A stretch of DNA of 64,000 bases from Blasia pusilla (taxonomy: Eukaryota; Marchantiophyta; Marchantiopsida; Blasiales). How positions within the stretch are numbered: position 1 is the stretch's first letter; the number at the start of each line of letters is the position of its first letter. Under the pieces are notes generated by a model. That model was not told where the DNA came from. It was given only the letters and a program-made list of their open reading frames with translations, and did no database searches. The translations under genes were made by a program, and so were the position numbers. Of this stretch, positions 1 through 13,243 are shown one piece after another. The DNA lies in NCBI GenBank assembly GCA_050084515.1, contig CM114272.1, positions 29,512,001-29,576,000 on the forward strand. Direction: 5' to 3'.

Positions 1-3000
1 GGTCATCATATGAACCAATTGGGACTTAGGAGTTAATTTATATCCAATGGGATAAAGCTCATCTTTCATAATAGAGCCCTTTAAAGATAATTTATTGTCC
101 TTTGTGCAGTGAAAATAAATTCGTATTGGTATATCCATTTTCTTGAGGTACATAGAGGATTCTTTGGAGCAACCAGTCGTTCAAAGTTTCTATCTTTGAG
201 TCTACTGCGGGTGTGCCTTCCCGAACTTCCCTTCATAGGAAGGGAAGTTCATTCATTCTCTTTAACCGTATGATACTCCCTTGTCTCATCTTCTTGCTTC
301 TCCTATTAAAACTTTAACTCTCAAATTTCTTTTTTCCCATTTTCTCTCTTCACATTGAATATTGAAGATTTATGAATAAATTTTTTTGTAATTCCTTTCG
401 TTAAAAGATATTTTCCCTTTCTCTTTTCCTACCCGCAAGGAAAATTTATTCCTTATTTCTCCTCCTCTCTCATATTAAAAATTATGCATATAATAATATC
501 CATATCATTATATAATTGAATATGAAAAAAATTTCACTTTCTCTTGTCCCCTCCCATATTGAAAATTTGAATCTATCTCTCGTTATTCTTATTTGAGCCA
601 AAATTATAAATTTTAATTAACTATTAAATATAAAATTTCTTGAACCAATCAAAAGAAGTAATTTTTGAAGCATTTTTCTAGTTTTCAATAAATTAGAGAT
701 CATTGAAAAAGGGCGTGAATGCCCTTAATAGTACATATTAAAAAAAATCTTATGAATAATTGCTTCCTTGTTGAAATTTTCTCACTTTCTTTCTTCCTCT
801 ACCTAATTGAAAGATAAATCTCAAATCTTTTTCTTCTTATCCGAGCAACCTTAATGAAATTAAATTATTGATAGATCATAAATTATGAAAAAAAAAACAA
901 TTGAACCAATCATTGCTAAAGATGATATCTTGAAGTCCTTTAATAACTAACTATAAAAGAATTAGAAGTAGTTAAAAGAGGGTATAACATCTTAGTTAAT
1001 TGACATATAGAGTGCTACTATGTGAACGTTATGGAGGATTAGTGGGCTGTTTGGGTGTAACTTTGTCTTCAAGCATCAGATGAGATTGACAACGGGTGTG
1101 TTGTATCGAGAATGTCGCTTCTCTCGATTTCCCTATTTTGGTCTTTGTCAGCCATGTTACATGTTCATCAATCAATGGTTACCTGGTAATTTGTTGATGC
1201 AAGTTACCATTCGAGAGCCTTATCACCCATGTTCGATTTGTGCAACCTTTGGGAGGGGGATTTCATTATATGCACGTAGGCAAGCAATTTTCCTCGACGG
1301 AGAGCATGTGGAGACGCAAGTGTGTGTGATTGTGTTGTCATTTTACGTTTGGAAGATCATGCATTGAAGCATTGTCATTTTTCTCAGATTTTTCTGGTGT
1401 GGATTGATGTAGCGTAGTGGTAGAATGTCGGGGAGTGGCTCTCAAGTGTAGCGTGGAGTGTAGGGTCGGCGGGGTACAAAGGAATATCGGGAAAGAGAGG
1501 AGAGAAGGAGCATTAGGCTTGTAGTTGTTGGAGGGCTGTCAAGTAAAGGGTGGCTAGGTCGTGGAGTTTCTTTAGGTCAATACGTAGATGTTAGATTAGA
1601 GCCGTAGATGGATACACATGTGGGCTTGGGTGAAGCAATGGTATACATGTGGCTAGGTTAACAATCTTAATAATATAGATTTTGTTGCATCAATTACTGT
1701 GGCTATTGTCGTTATGGGTTATAAGCAAAAAATAGTGAAAATAAATCTTGTTAAATTTAGATGTTACTATATTTTTGGAATTTTTCTTCAACCCCTTATT
1801 ATAAATGAGATTACTAGATTTCTCCAAAAGTGTGTCATACTCATTCATTTCATCGTCACCATAATTCTTTTTGCAAAATTAAGGTTTAGGGTAGATAAGT
1901 TTGAAAGTCGCAATTAACATCGATGTATTCCTTATCATAGAATTATCTGTGGGAATTCATTATCCTTCTTGTTGGCATTGAAAATTAAAGTTTACTTGAG
2001 GTACGCATTTCTTGCATATATTTTGCTACATAGAAGACTCGTTTTGTTCAGTTAGGTCTTGCTCTCTAGTGTTGCATGTTGTGGAACAATTAAGCATGTG
2101 TTAGATTAGTCAAGCACATGCCTTTGTTTAGTCAAATGAAGCTTTCTACAAAAGATATACTTATTCTCAACTACTATCAACGAACATATCAAGTTGTTCA
2201 TGTAAAGGAATAGCCCCGTCATGGCTAACTATAACATGCAAGCAAACTATACTAAATCATTTGAAACTTGCTAAGATTAACTCTATTGTACTTAGCAATA
2301 AATCGTTGCCTAGGCTCCTATTACTCTTGATCAATTAGAACTCTTAGGCCTACGTGTTGCAAAACCCAATAGAGCATGAGTCCTATAGTACAAGCTTGCT
2401 TAATAAACCTATTCCTTTTCTATGCTAGACCTAGAGGAGGTGAAAAGAAATTAATCGAATGCTTGGAGGACTATGATGAAGTCTAGTAAAGGGGAAGGCC
2501 ATGATGCACTCAAGAAACACACTAACACGTCTTCATCAAAGAAAACCTGCGCACATGGTAAAATCAATGTGTACAACACCTTTGAAGAGGCTTAAATTAT
2601 CTTTTTTCACAAGAAGATTATATACAACTATGTTTGATTCTAAAATTGGCTGGATTTATTACTCCCTCGACTTGAGTGGGCACCAAAAATTGTTCAATGC
2701 TTGCAATATTTCGAAAGGAATGTAAGATACAATGTGTGATAGATATTGAAGTTAAACCTCATGAGGAAGAAAATTGGAGATTGAATCTTCTTTCCATGTA
2801 TTTGACCGAGCCAGGCTTGGGAGTCGAGTAGACGTCCTATTCATTTTGATGACTTAGGATTACCTTTGGATTTATATACATTTAAATGCTCTATTTTTCC
2901 AACTTTTGGTGTTACTACTAATAAATCTCAAGTTAAATTTTTTTAATGTGACTATATCTTTTGATAAGCAACATCTTACAAATTTCTCTTGACATCGACT

Positions 3001-3550
3001 CAAGTATTTACTTATTTGAAGTTTTCTTTTATTTGCAAGACCCTTGGATCATAGTATGAAATTCAAGGATGAGGCTATCTGTGGGTTTTTTTTTATTTAC
3101 GGCCTCTACAAGTGCTCGTCATTTTTTTCCCAACCATCTAGACTATCCACGTGTCCTATGCACGTATGTGTTAATTAATCTCCTCTCCATCCGTTGCAAA
3201 GGCCGCACACTGGTTTTTCATAGCCAATTGTGGGTAGCATTTCGAGCATTTCGAGGAAGAATTTTTTATGCAATGAATTGTTGCAAATTCAAGTAAGTTT
3301 ACTACACACAATGTCTTGTGTGACATGATTAATGAAGTAGCTTGTTTTTTTAAAATTTCAGAAATGCTTTCATACCCTCCTTTTTGAAAATAAACACCTT
3401 AAAAGGTTAAAAAAAAAGAGCCGATAAATCAAAACTCCGTACTCTATTTAAACGAGAAGAATATTGACTCAAACTAAAGAAAAGGAAAGTCCAAAACTCC
3501 GGATTCTATGTTTAGAACCCGCGTAATATCGGTATTCCCGATAATTTCGA
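1..3550. other. AT-rich intergenic spacer, no gene recognised
   Basis: This stretch is strongly AT-rich, with many A and T runs. The short open frames here (for example 1080-1367, plus) show no motif or family resemblance that I can identify and no codon pattern like the real genes further on. I see no LTR, Helitron end or RNA gene in it. Confidence 0.6.
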
Positions 3551-6024
3551 AATTCAAATATTAATAACACTCGGTGATGCGCGAGCCCCTAACACTTATG
3601 GAGGCGAGCGAATGCCGTACAGCGCGTCTCCAGTGCCTCTCCAGGTGGCCTTCGTCATCCGTCACCGCATTCGCGTGCCGGAAGTCCAGGCTGGACAGAT
3701 GGGTTGGATACGATGTCGAGGTACCCCACCCTTCGTCCCGCGGCGTCCATGTCAGCACTGAGCAGACCCAGCCGTGCCTCCCGGTCGGGACCCGGGGAGT
3801 CATCCCGGCCAAACCGGTGTCTTCCCCGTCGTCTCTGAGAGAAAGGAGCGTATTTTCCCCGTTGTCAGTCCAGTTGTCACTAGAGGCAGGCCGCATTTGT
3901 CCAATTTCGACCTCTCATGCAGAGACAGCGTCTTTCCCGGGAGTTACAGGCGATAGTCTGGATGTTGCGCTTGCGACCACCGGCTAGCTACCGTCGTGGG
4001 CCCCGTTCTCCCCGGACCCCGAGGTGCTCGGCCCGTGACTCGCCTCCTCAGCTCCTCTGTTCTCCCTCTGTCTGTCTGTCTGTCTCTGTTCTCTCTGTCC
4101 CCCTCTGTCTGTGTCTGTGGTTTCTCGCTCTCTGGGGAAGAGAGGACGGTCGGGGATTGCGAGAAGCTCTATCCGGTCGCTGGATCGACGCGGGCGCTGA
4201 TGAAGAGGGAGTGTGGGATGGATGGATTGCCGCTGCGGACTGGAGAATGTGGGTTCGGGTGCAGAAATCTCGCGGAATTCGGGTCGGGGTGGGGAGTAGG
4301 AGATCGGAGGGAGGGGTGGTGTGTGTCGGGTGAAGGGCGGGTCTAGTCAGTCAGGGACTCGATTTCGGGGCGCCGGAGGGAGAGAGGGCAGGAATTGGGA
4401 GCGAGCGAAGCCGCGTCAGGAGCGGCATTGCGGTGGTCGCGGTGCGATGAGGGATGGACGACGGCCGAAGCCGTCGGATATAGCTTGCTCCTCTTCAGCT
4501 TGAGTCGCATTCGCTCGCAGCACTCGCACCCGCACGCGACTGCGATGGCGGTCGATGTTCTGGTCTGCGGGTTCTCATCGGAGTAGGCGGGCGGCGGGTG
4601 AGAGGGAGTATTTGCTCGGAGAGGCTATGTCTCGGCATTGTCCTGCAGCGCACATTTTCAACCGGGTGTGAGCGCGCTGAGGATGTTCTTGGTTTTCAGG
4701 GAGTTTGAATGCCGATTCTTGTATCTCTTGGCAAGCTCGGCTTTCGTCTCCCGTGTGTCTGTAGCACGGTAATTCATTGACCGGGATCTCGCATGTTTCT
4801 CGATTGGCGGATAATAGAGTTTGGTGCAGGCGGTGCGGAGCTGCTGCATTGGTGCGCCGTGCATTCGCAAGTATCGTCGGCGGAAGGCGAGGCCGAGACT
4901 CGCTCGAGGGAAACCGGTCTCTGTAATGCAGCGTGGCGACGGTAGAATTTCGAATTTGCTATTTTTTATTTGGGGGCTTGAGCGATGCAGACAGTTGTAC
5001 AGTTGTAAAGCAGATGTCCTGCGTGATGTCGTGGTTGCGATCTGTTCGCTGTGGTGAAATGAAAGACCATATGCTGCGCGTTGGTCGCGATGCTGGCTGC
5101 TGACCGCTGTAGAATCGCTGCGCAGAATGAGGTGCTGGAAGGCTCAAGCGGTGGTGGCGCAGAGGGAGTGGAAGTGTTCGTCCTTGGAGTGCCGATGTTT
5201 TTCAGCTGCTCCACTCGAATGATTCAATGGGACCACTGCACGATCGGCTTCCAGCTCTAATTGAAATTTACGTGAATGGTGTTAAGCGTACGGGTCTGTT
5301 ACGATTGCGAAGTAGCACAGAATGAGACGGCGTGCTCTGTATCAGGCGGCCTTAGCCGATTCGCTCGTCGCTGAAGCTATCCTGATTGCGTACGAGATCT
5401 GGTAGCAGCAGGAGAACACAAGCTGAAGCTGAGAGATGCGCGCGGAGAAGCGTGTGGACGGACGCAGCGAAGGCATTTCTGAAGCGGACCGGAATTATGA
5501 GGAGGTCCGGAAATTGAATTTGTGACAAATATTCCTCTGACGAAGTGAAGTGTGCCCAAAGGCATCGGTGGTGCTGGTAGCGGTTGAAAACGCCAGAACA
5601 TCCAGTAAAGATGCAGGAGCTCGGAGAACGAAAGGCGTCAAGTAATGCGAGGCGTTAGCAGGGAATCGAGAATAGTAGTGTCAAGAGTCGGACGGTGTTG
5701 CATTGTTGCCCAGAAGTTCACCTCCGCGCACGAATTTAGGGAAGAATGTTGGGCTGTAGGATTTCACAATCCTCACAGCAGAGGACAGGAGAGAAACGTC
5801 TTGACTGTCAGATGGTTGAGGTGTGGGCCTTGTGAGGAGCCTGCTCTCCTTGAAGATGCCATCCACTACGAAATGCACTCGTCTTTTCTAGCGATTAACT
5901 CGAGTAAAGCCTTCAGTGGGCTGATCGAGAGCACTTTTGCTGTGGCATGCGAACGATTCTTCGTGGATTGCCCACTTCGTTAGGTTGTGTGCCCAGACAT
6001 ACACAGCTTTTTAATCTTGTCATC
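3551..6024 (+). promoter_or_regulatory. GC-rich promoter and 5' leader of the glycosyltransferase gene
   Basis: Composition switches abruptly from AT-rich to GC-rich near 3.55 kb and stays so up to the first coding exon at 6050. A pyrimidine-rich TCTG/CT tract lies at about 4061-4125, as is common near plant transcription starts. A good splice acceptor (CATCAG, ending at 6024) lies 25 bases before the chosen ATG, so the leader probably contains a 5'-UTR intron and transcription probably starts near 4 kb. Several open frames here on both strands (3561-3987, 3996-4346) look like by-products of high GC. The region 3574-3900 also holds a 20-base exact match to coding exon 2. The promoter role is inferred. 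Confidence 0.45.
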
Positions 6025-6049
6025 AGGTGCGGCGACTGAAGTGAACGCA

Positions 6050-9000
6050 ATGCGAGAACTAGGTTCACAAGTTTATCGTGGAGGACCAGACTGGTCGGAG
6101 GGTATGCCTCACCACAGAGGAAACGGCTTTCCACTGAAGAGGTCACCTTCAATAAACGATCGTTCTCCTGCAGCGAATGGGACCTCCAATGGTGTTCACA
6201 ATGAAAACGGATGCAGAGGGCTCACCCAATCAGTAATAAAAGGCAACAGCGGGCCCTGTAGGTTGCACAAGGGAGAAAAGCATGACTGCAGCTTTAGAAC
6301 TAGCAGGCTCGTACTAATTAGAATATTGATGACTACCATGGCAGCATGCTTCCTGGCAGTGGCTTTGATGCAAGGTTCGATCCTGATGCTTTTCAAGCAC
6401 AGGGATTTCTTGAACGTTTCCCAGGGCGTGTTGGTCCGTGATTCTGACCATTTCTCTGTGAGGTCGTACGTGCTGGAGGGAATTCCCTACTGTGAGAGGA
6501 CAGTATGGGCTGCAGCTCAGAACTTCACTGAGCATCTGCCTAAACGGCGAAGTATCCACGAACTAGCGACCCTGAGAAGATTTCCACGTCGTCCTCCCCG
6601 ACTCGCTGTGGTAAGCTCTCGTAAATTTTCATCAGCCCAATAGATCGAGACGAATCCCACAAGCGAAGGCAGGATTAAGGGATACCATTCAAAGAAGGGA
6701 GAGATATTTGGTTTCAACTCTACTCATCCAGGTTCCTTTCCAGTGAGCGGGCTGGATCCTCGGCTGATAGCTTACGGTCAGGTGCAAGAGGCTGATTGAA
6801 GGGAGATTATTCAAAGCACTTGTGGACATCAGACTCTATTCATTCAGTAGTGCACGTCGTAGCCTTGCAACCACACCCTGTGTCATGGTAGGATGGTGCT
6901 ATCATGCGCATGGTAGATGGAAATAATGTAGAAAAGCTGGCGAGTAATGAAAGGGGTGGTGGAATCTGTCAAGTCGTGAAAGGGAAGGACTTTACTCATC
7001 CGGGATTTATGTGCTTGGATGATATAAGCCAACATGATTCGCTGTAGTTTTCTGTTGTTGATCAGTTTTTACCAGATATTCGCTTATCATGGCTATCTTT
7101 TGTGTGCGTGCGTTGTATGTAGATCTGTCCAAATCTGGATATCGTTCCTGATTCTCTGTATTTGATCACCATCGCCAGAGGACTGCAATGGCTTGGATAC
7201 GATGTCGAGGTATCTGACATCACTCTTTCACTTCGGACAATTGCTGGGAACGTTGAGCTCTGATATAGCTTGTTAGGAGTCATCCTGGATGATTGTTGTT
7301 TTGTGTCAGAGCTAATCACACTTTCATGATGAGTGGTGTGAATGTTAGGAAATAAACTGGAAGAGAATGTCGTCATAGAAAGCGAGGATTATTGCATTAT
7401 GGAAAACGTAGAACTTGTCCTCAGCAATCCCAAGGACCAGCTTCTCAAAAGTTTGCCACAAGAAGTTGAACGTCCCGACTTGAATCAGAGCAAGTTACTG
7501 CCTAGGACCGCATTAGACAGGCACAGTGGCCTACGCTATCGTTCTGACAATGGTCCAACATCATTTGCATCAGTCTGCTGCTCAAATTGCACGGGAGGTT
7601 GGCAGCTTCTGTAGGAGTAACTCAGAATGGGGGTGTGTGTTATCTTACATCTTGTAAGAAATAGCCTGATTTTGTCGTAAATTGGCTGGTAACCCAGCTA
7701 TACGCGTGGCAGGATGGACATCTGCGATCGGCATGGAATGACATTGGTGTCAATGTGAACCTCGTGTTTGATACTGCGTCACGAACATTTTCCATTGATT
7801 GGTTGAAGTAAGCTCAACATTGCAACCTTGATGTGTTGTCCCATCCTTCTTGCTCCTAAGAGAGATCCGCATGGAAGGTTGAATCTAGGAGGCGTCTTTG
7901 AAAACCTTGAGCACCAAGTAACTAGTCTCTGTCTGAATGCTTTTGCAGTTATGAAGGAGTTATTGCGGTCTCCCTTGGTGCCAAAAAACTTCTGGCAAGG
8001 TGATTTCAACGACTCAAAATTTTCTGGTCCTTAAGCGTAAAGTGTTTTGCTCGCCTTCAGCTCACCTTTTTTTGGCAGTCTCACAGATGAAGCTTCGTCT
8101 CTGAAAAAGTGATTCTCCGTATTCAGACGATAAAAACTGTTTCTGTTAGAAAGAAGAGATTCAATTGACGGTTTGGGATTCTCTTTTGCCTTCAACTGGA
8201 TCTTGCTTGTCATGATCCTACGAGTGATTTCAGAAATGTAGAGACAGTGATTTTGGGTCGTTATCAGCCTTTCGCAGGAGCCTTTCGTGGACATACCCGT
8301 TCTTTGGTTGATTCTGGAGAACGCAGTGCTCGACCAAGCTGTCGTGTTCAACTCATCGGCCGAGCTTCACATGGTTTTGGATAGCTGGCAAGCTATCTTC
8401 AACAGGAGTACCGCTGTTGTTTTTCCCAACTACTATCTTCCGGTAGGTGCACAGCAGGTCCCTTCATGCTCGGAAGGTGTCCCAGCGGTGGTCATGGTCC
8501 GGGTGTGGCAGTTGTGCACAAGAGAAGGTGGGGGAGGGTGTAGGTTTGCTCCGCCTTTGCGTGTGCATCGACAGATGTGCAGGAGTGGGAGACAGTCCTT
8601 CGATCTTGGTGGGATCGACAAGATTACGTCTGTGATGACTGCTGGCCTTTGGTGATGCAGATTGTCTACAAGGAGTTTTACAACAAGAAGTATTACGTAA
8701 TTCCTGGCTCTCCGTGGGACGTCTGGGAGGCGGAGCAGTACATGATGACACATAGAAGACAGGATGTCCGTGCCAAGGCTGGACTGAGGTCGGACGAATT
8801 CGTCATCGTGGTGGTTGGGAGCCCCTGCGTCTACAAGGGCATCTGGAAAGAGCACGCCTTGATCATGAAAGCGGTGGACATCTTCATGTCGTCTACCTAC
8901 GTTCTAGACGACACGCTGCTGGGGTACGTCAGGGTTTTTTTCTTGGGCCATGGAAATTCTACCAGTGCGTATCAAGAAGCGCTGCAGGCAAGTTTCTAGT

Positions 9001-12000
9001 GTCTTGCCAATTCTGTTTTTTCCGATTCTCAGGGTCCGGCATCTCGTCGGACGCTCTTACGCACGTATTGCATTTCTTACGCGACATGAATCATGGAGTA
9101 TGCGCATGTTTTGGCCCTCGGAAGGAACGAATATCGGTCGAACTTGCTGTGGAGCTTCAAAGATCCATCAAGGTCTCGGAATTCGCAGTCTCGTCGAAAT
9201 ACTGGAGCTACTTCCTTTCCCCGAGTCACTGAAATGGGAATCGGGCTTCGTGGTGCAGGTGATGGCCCGGCATTTGGGATTGACGAGGGGCATCGTTCAG
9301 CATGTGGGGGTGGATGAGGATGTGCACGGGCTGCTCTGGATGGCAGATGTCGTCGTGTACGCTTCCGTCTTGGAGGAGCACGCCTTCCCACCGATTCTCG
9401 TTCGAGCCATGACCTTCGAACGTCCCGTCATCGTCCCCGACCTCGGCGCCATCAGTCAGCATGTGAGTTTCCGCTCGAGCTGGCAGATACCCATCTTCTT
9501 TCCCTTGATCTGATCGCTTCTTTGTCCGTCGGGGAGAAATCGATGAATGTGGAACCGCCTCGCCCTGATACTCCATCCACCGCACGCGCATCGGAGACTG
9601 ACAACTCCCAGTTCTGAAATGCTTGAGCAGATCGTCGACGGTGAGAACGGCTTGGTGTTTCCTGCCGGAGACGAGGCGGCTCTCGGGCAGGCACTGTTCA
9701 ACCTGAGGTCAATTCCTGAACTGAGCCTCAGAATTGCGTCCGAAGGCAGATCTCTTGCTCGCGATTTGCTCGCAAGGGATGCTGTTCTGGAATACGGCTC
9801 TCTGCTGGAGAAGCTCCTAGACTTCCCCGACGAAGCCAAATTACCACGCCCCACTGCCGAAATAGAGAGCATGATTCCACAAGGGTGGCGATGGGATCTT
9901 CTGGGCGGTGAGGTGGGGACAGTGGTGGAAAATGCGACCGTGAAAGACCTGATGTATCTCAGGTCCGAAACCGATCTCCGAAGTCTGGCCGGCGATTCCG
10001 ACTGGGAAGATGTGGACCTCGAGAGTTATTCTATGGATGACTTCGATTGGCTCAGTGAGAAGGATTGGGATCAAGAGAGGGGGGCGGTCGCGACGGATAT
10101 AGAGGAACGGGTGGAAGAGGATGAGGTATGGCACTCAACTCCCCGGCGCTTGATGAACGAACTCTTGGCTGCTTTTGATAACCTGTCGAGCTCGGTCTCC
10201 TCCGTTGCATCTCGTTCCCAAATTACGCGTCATTCATTCCGTGCTCTCTGCCACCGAAGATTCTCTTCAGCCGCGAGTTCATCATCGCACCGGCCACCGT
10301 TGTGTCGACGGAAGTCTGGGCAGCTACGAGCTTTCACTTCCATCTCCGTTCTCTGTTTGCATCATTCACTCTCGGGTCACAGGCCCGAAAATCCTTCGCA
10401 AACATCAGAAACCCGTTTCATATGCGGAAGCTGGCGCTGAAGTGTGTCTGTCATCTGTGTCCCCTCGTGCAGTTGAAGGACAGAGTGGATGGTTTCCACA
10501 GCTCATTCGAAGACGTGAACAAGTACGTGAAGAAGTCCGAAGCCCGGCTGCAAAGGGAAGAGCACCGCGAAAGGGAGAATCTGGAGGTTGAGCGAGTCGG
10601 CCAGCCTTTGACGATATACGAGCCCTATCACGGACCCGGGGCCTGGAATTTCTTGCATCGGGATCATCTGCTTTACCGAGGTCTCAGCCTCGTAAGTCAT
10701 CAGCTCCTCCTCTCATCCTCCACCTCGCGTCTTGCGTCGAATCGTTCTCCCCGTCGGAAAGGTTTGCAACCGGAGCACATTCATCACTTTGCAAGACATG
10801 GAACAAGGACGGCAGTCTGCTGGCTCTTACTTAATCCACATTCTTCATGTTGGCGTTGCAGTCATCGTCGGGAAAGAGGCCGGACGTGGATGATATCGAC
10901 GCCGAAATGCGGCTCCCTCTCTTGAACAATTCGTACTACCGCGACGTTCTTTGTGAGTTTGGGAGCTTCTTCGCAATCGCCAATTTCATCGACCGCTCGC
11001 ACAAGACCGAATGGATCGGTTTCCAACCTTGGCGTGCAGTCAGCCGAAAGGTAACACGCGCAGTTCACAACCAGAGGGCTTTCCACATTCCGCCTTCCGT
11101 TCGACAGAAAACTGTCTGTGAACGGACGATGCGCGCACCGTCGATGTCATTTTGTCGATGCCCTCAGATGCTTCCATGCGGACGATTGCCGGTGCCAAGG
11201 CTTCGCTTCGGATGCCTTCAGATGCCCGAGATTCGGAAGACTACTTGTGCAATGAGCTCGTGGTGGGTCTGTGCGGATGCATCGTTTCCCCGTCCCTCCG
11301 CTCGGGGTTTTCATGGCTGCCAGAAGGGATCGAAAGCTAATCCGAAATCGTCTTCTGTGACTCCCAGGAGGCTCTAACACCAGACGCGGAGGCTGCGTTA
11401 GTACGAGCGGTAACCGATGGCTCAGACGGCGATGCGCTGTACTTCTGGGTGCAGGAGGGCTCGCACTTGCCCGAAGACTTTTGGGATATGTGCGACGCCC
11501 TCAATAATGGCAACTGCAGGCACGTTCTCCGCACCGTAGACGCACACATACATGTTTGCACTCGTTTTCTGTCTAAAACACCGCACCTGCGATCTGGAGT
11601 TTCCCCGGAAATTCTGCTGAGTACAGCAGCGAAAGTTTTGCACGTCCTCACGATCTTCGATCCAGATCGGTCGGAGTGCAGTGATGCTCTGCATCGTTGT
11701 TGCCGAAGAGTCTGATCCAAACCCTCCGGCGATCTCGCCAGGAAGGAGCGGGAATCGGATGTGGTGATGCATTTCTAGATGTGTGAAGCTTTCGTGATGC
11801 TGCGGCATCATCGGAGTACCTTGTGGTTTCGAGCAGGACGGGAGATGATAGCCGTTCGCTTCTGAGCTTCCCACTTTTCGTTCGACAGTCAGCATACCTG
11901 TGACAGCTCTGGATGCAATGATTTCGCGAGTTGATCTTGGGCAATCGTGTTGTCGTGTGTGAAATTCATCAGGACCGTCTTCGAAGACGCCTTCAAACGA

Positions 12001-13243
12001 ATGTACGGGTTGCCAGAGAACTCGCCGCTGTTGCCTCCGATGCCGTCCCAGGGTGGTACCTGGTCTGCCGGTCATTGCTGGGCCATGCCGACCACATCCT
12101 TCTTGGAGTTCACGATGTTTGCCAGGTACTTCGAGGCAGCCCAAACCCCTAGGGCCTCACTGTCCCCTCAATCGCATGTTCTCTCGGGCAGAACGAGCCT
12201 TGTATCGAAGACAGCGTTCATCGAAGGTCTAGGAGTTTCGTTGGGCAGAGTCGAGAGCTTCTGTTGGTTGACGTGTTTTGGTGACGGTCTGGTTCGATTC
12301 CCCGTGTTTCCGTTCGTTCGTTTGCTGTAATCGTATTTGCATTTTGCGCCTCCCCACACGTGAGGAAAGGAAGAGAGAGATTCCGTCAGCGAAGGGAGCG
12401 GAGAGTCCTTGCGAGCTGGAGATCGAATTCTGCTTCTGATCTACGAAGGTTCGATCGGTGTCTCTTAAAATCGCGCCTCACCATGACTCTCCTTTCTCCT
12501 CGCGTGCATCAGAATGTTCGTGGACGCGCTGGATGCTGAACACTACGAGGAGCATCATGACAGAAAAGTGTGCCGTCTCGCTCGGTCGAAGGCTGAGGTA
12601 AGCGACCCCCGTCTCTCTCGAAGGCCGTAGAGTCCTTTCGTGAGCATGAACGTACTCGCACCCGAAACCGTTCTGCCTGGCGTGCGAACGCCACTCTCTT
12701 TCGTTCGTGCGTACTTTCGATGGATGGGTTCCCCCATCGCCCGTTCTTGCAGGCTCAGGGGCCTGCAAGAACGGGCGTTCTGACTTCCTTCCTTTCTGAC
12801 TCCGTCGGTCCTGTGCGCAGGGACGGCAGTGCTACTGTCGGGTCCTGGAACGACTCGTGAACGTGTGGGCTTACCACAGCGGCCGCAGAGTGATCCGCGT
12901 GGAGCCTGGGTCGGGAGCCATGCGGGAGGAGCACGGGCTGGAAGGCCGCAGAGGCACGATGTGGGCCAAGTTCTTCCGGGGCGCTCTGCTGAAGAGCATG
13001 GACGAGGACCTGGCCGAGGAGTTCGACGACGAACGGCCGCAGCGGCGCTGGCTGTGGCCGCACACGGGCGAGGTCTTCTGGCGCGGCACTCTGGACAGAG
13101 AGAAGCAACAACGCTTCCGCCTCAAACTGGAGAAGAAGCGACGCCAGCTCGAACGGCAGGCGCGTCAGAGCAAGGGCAAGCAGAAACCCATCGGTAGGTA
13201 CCTGAAGCCGGAGCCCAAGTCCGCCGTAGCCCTCGTCATATGA
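6050..13243 (+). CDS. GT4-type glycosyltransferase, large plant type II membrane protein, 14 exons
   Basis: Exons that keep phase: 6050-6610, 7123-7209, 7713-7807, 7949-7999, 8268-8442, 8661-8987, 9259-9462, 9631-10125, 10473-10691, 10862-11050, 11368-11519, 11973-12125, 12513-12597, 12821-13243. They sum to 3216 nt, or 1071 aa, close to the roughly 1050 aa of the Arabidopsis At5g04480/At4g01210 family it resembles along its whole length. Residues 1-85 are polar, about 86-110 form one hydrophobic anchor, and RLAV...LGYDVE (about 184-216) begins the first Rossmann-like half. The GT4-like core VYASVLEEHAFPP...VRAM lies in exon 7 (residues 433-500), with an acidic stretch in exon 8. The C-terminal half has the family blocks LPLLN.YYRD, NGNCR..FEDAF, NVWAYHSG, LLKSMDEDLAE and RWLWPHTGEV, then a basic coiled tail. 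A Golgi role in glycan synthesis is inferred; donor and acceptor are unknown. Introns 6 and 11 use GC donors. The in-frame ATG at 5987 lies upstream of the leader acceptor, so 6050 is preferred. Confidence 0.93.
8988..9258 (+). other. GC-AG intron (intron 6 of the glycosyltransferase gene)
   Basis: The only phase-compatible join between ...YQEALQ and VMARHLGL uses the donor CAG|GCAAGT, which is the consensus for GC-AG introns, and an acceptor GTGCAG at 9258. No GT donor nearby keeps the frame and the family alignment. Confidence 0.8.
11520..11972 (+). other. GC-AG intron (intron 11 of the glycosyltransferase gene)
   Basis: Exon 11 ends ...NGNC plus AG, and exon 12 starts with G completing Arg, then TVFEDAFKRMYGLPE. 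The donor is TGCAG|GCACGT. The resulting peptide NGNCRTVFEDAF matches the family block exactly in position. It is the second GC donor in this gene. Confidence 0.75.
12738..12777. repeat. Perfect 17-bp inverted repeat, 6-base loop
   Basis: Arms 12738-12754 and 12761-12777 are exact reverse complements (CGCCCGTTCTTGCAGGC) around TCAGGG. It lies in the last intron of the glycosyltransferase gene, 44 bases before the acceptor. It is one of several perfect short-loop fold-backs in the window. Confidence 0.9.

Noticed and set aside
3561-4346. Overlapping open frames in the GC-rich leader
   Set aside because: They occur in several frames and on both strands, without motifs; explained by base composition.
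5987-6049. Upstream in-frame ATG at 5987 as start of the glycosyltransferase
   Set aside because: A good acceptor (CATCAG) at 6024 between the two ATGs suggests that this segment is intron; 6050 starts the first sequence that fits the exon.
9077-10134. Long minus-strand frames opposite exons 7 and 8 of the glycosyltransferase gene
   Set aside because: Shadows of a GC-rich coding strand; the plus frames match the family and splice in phase.
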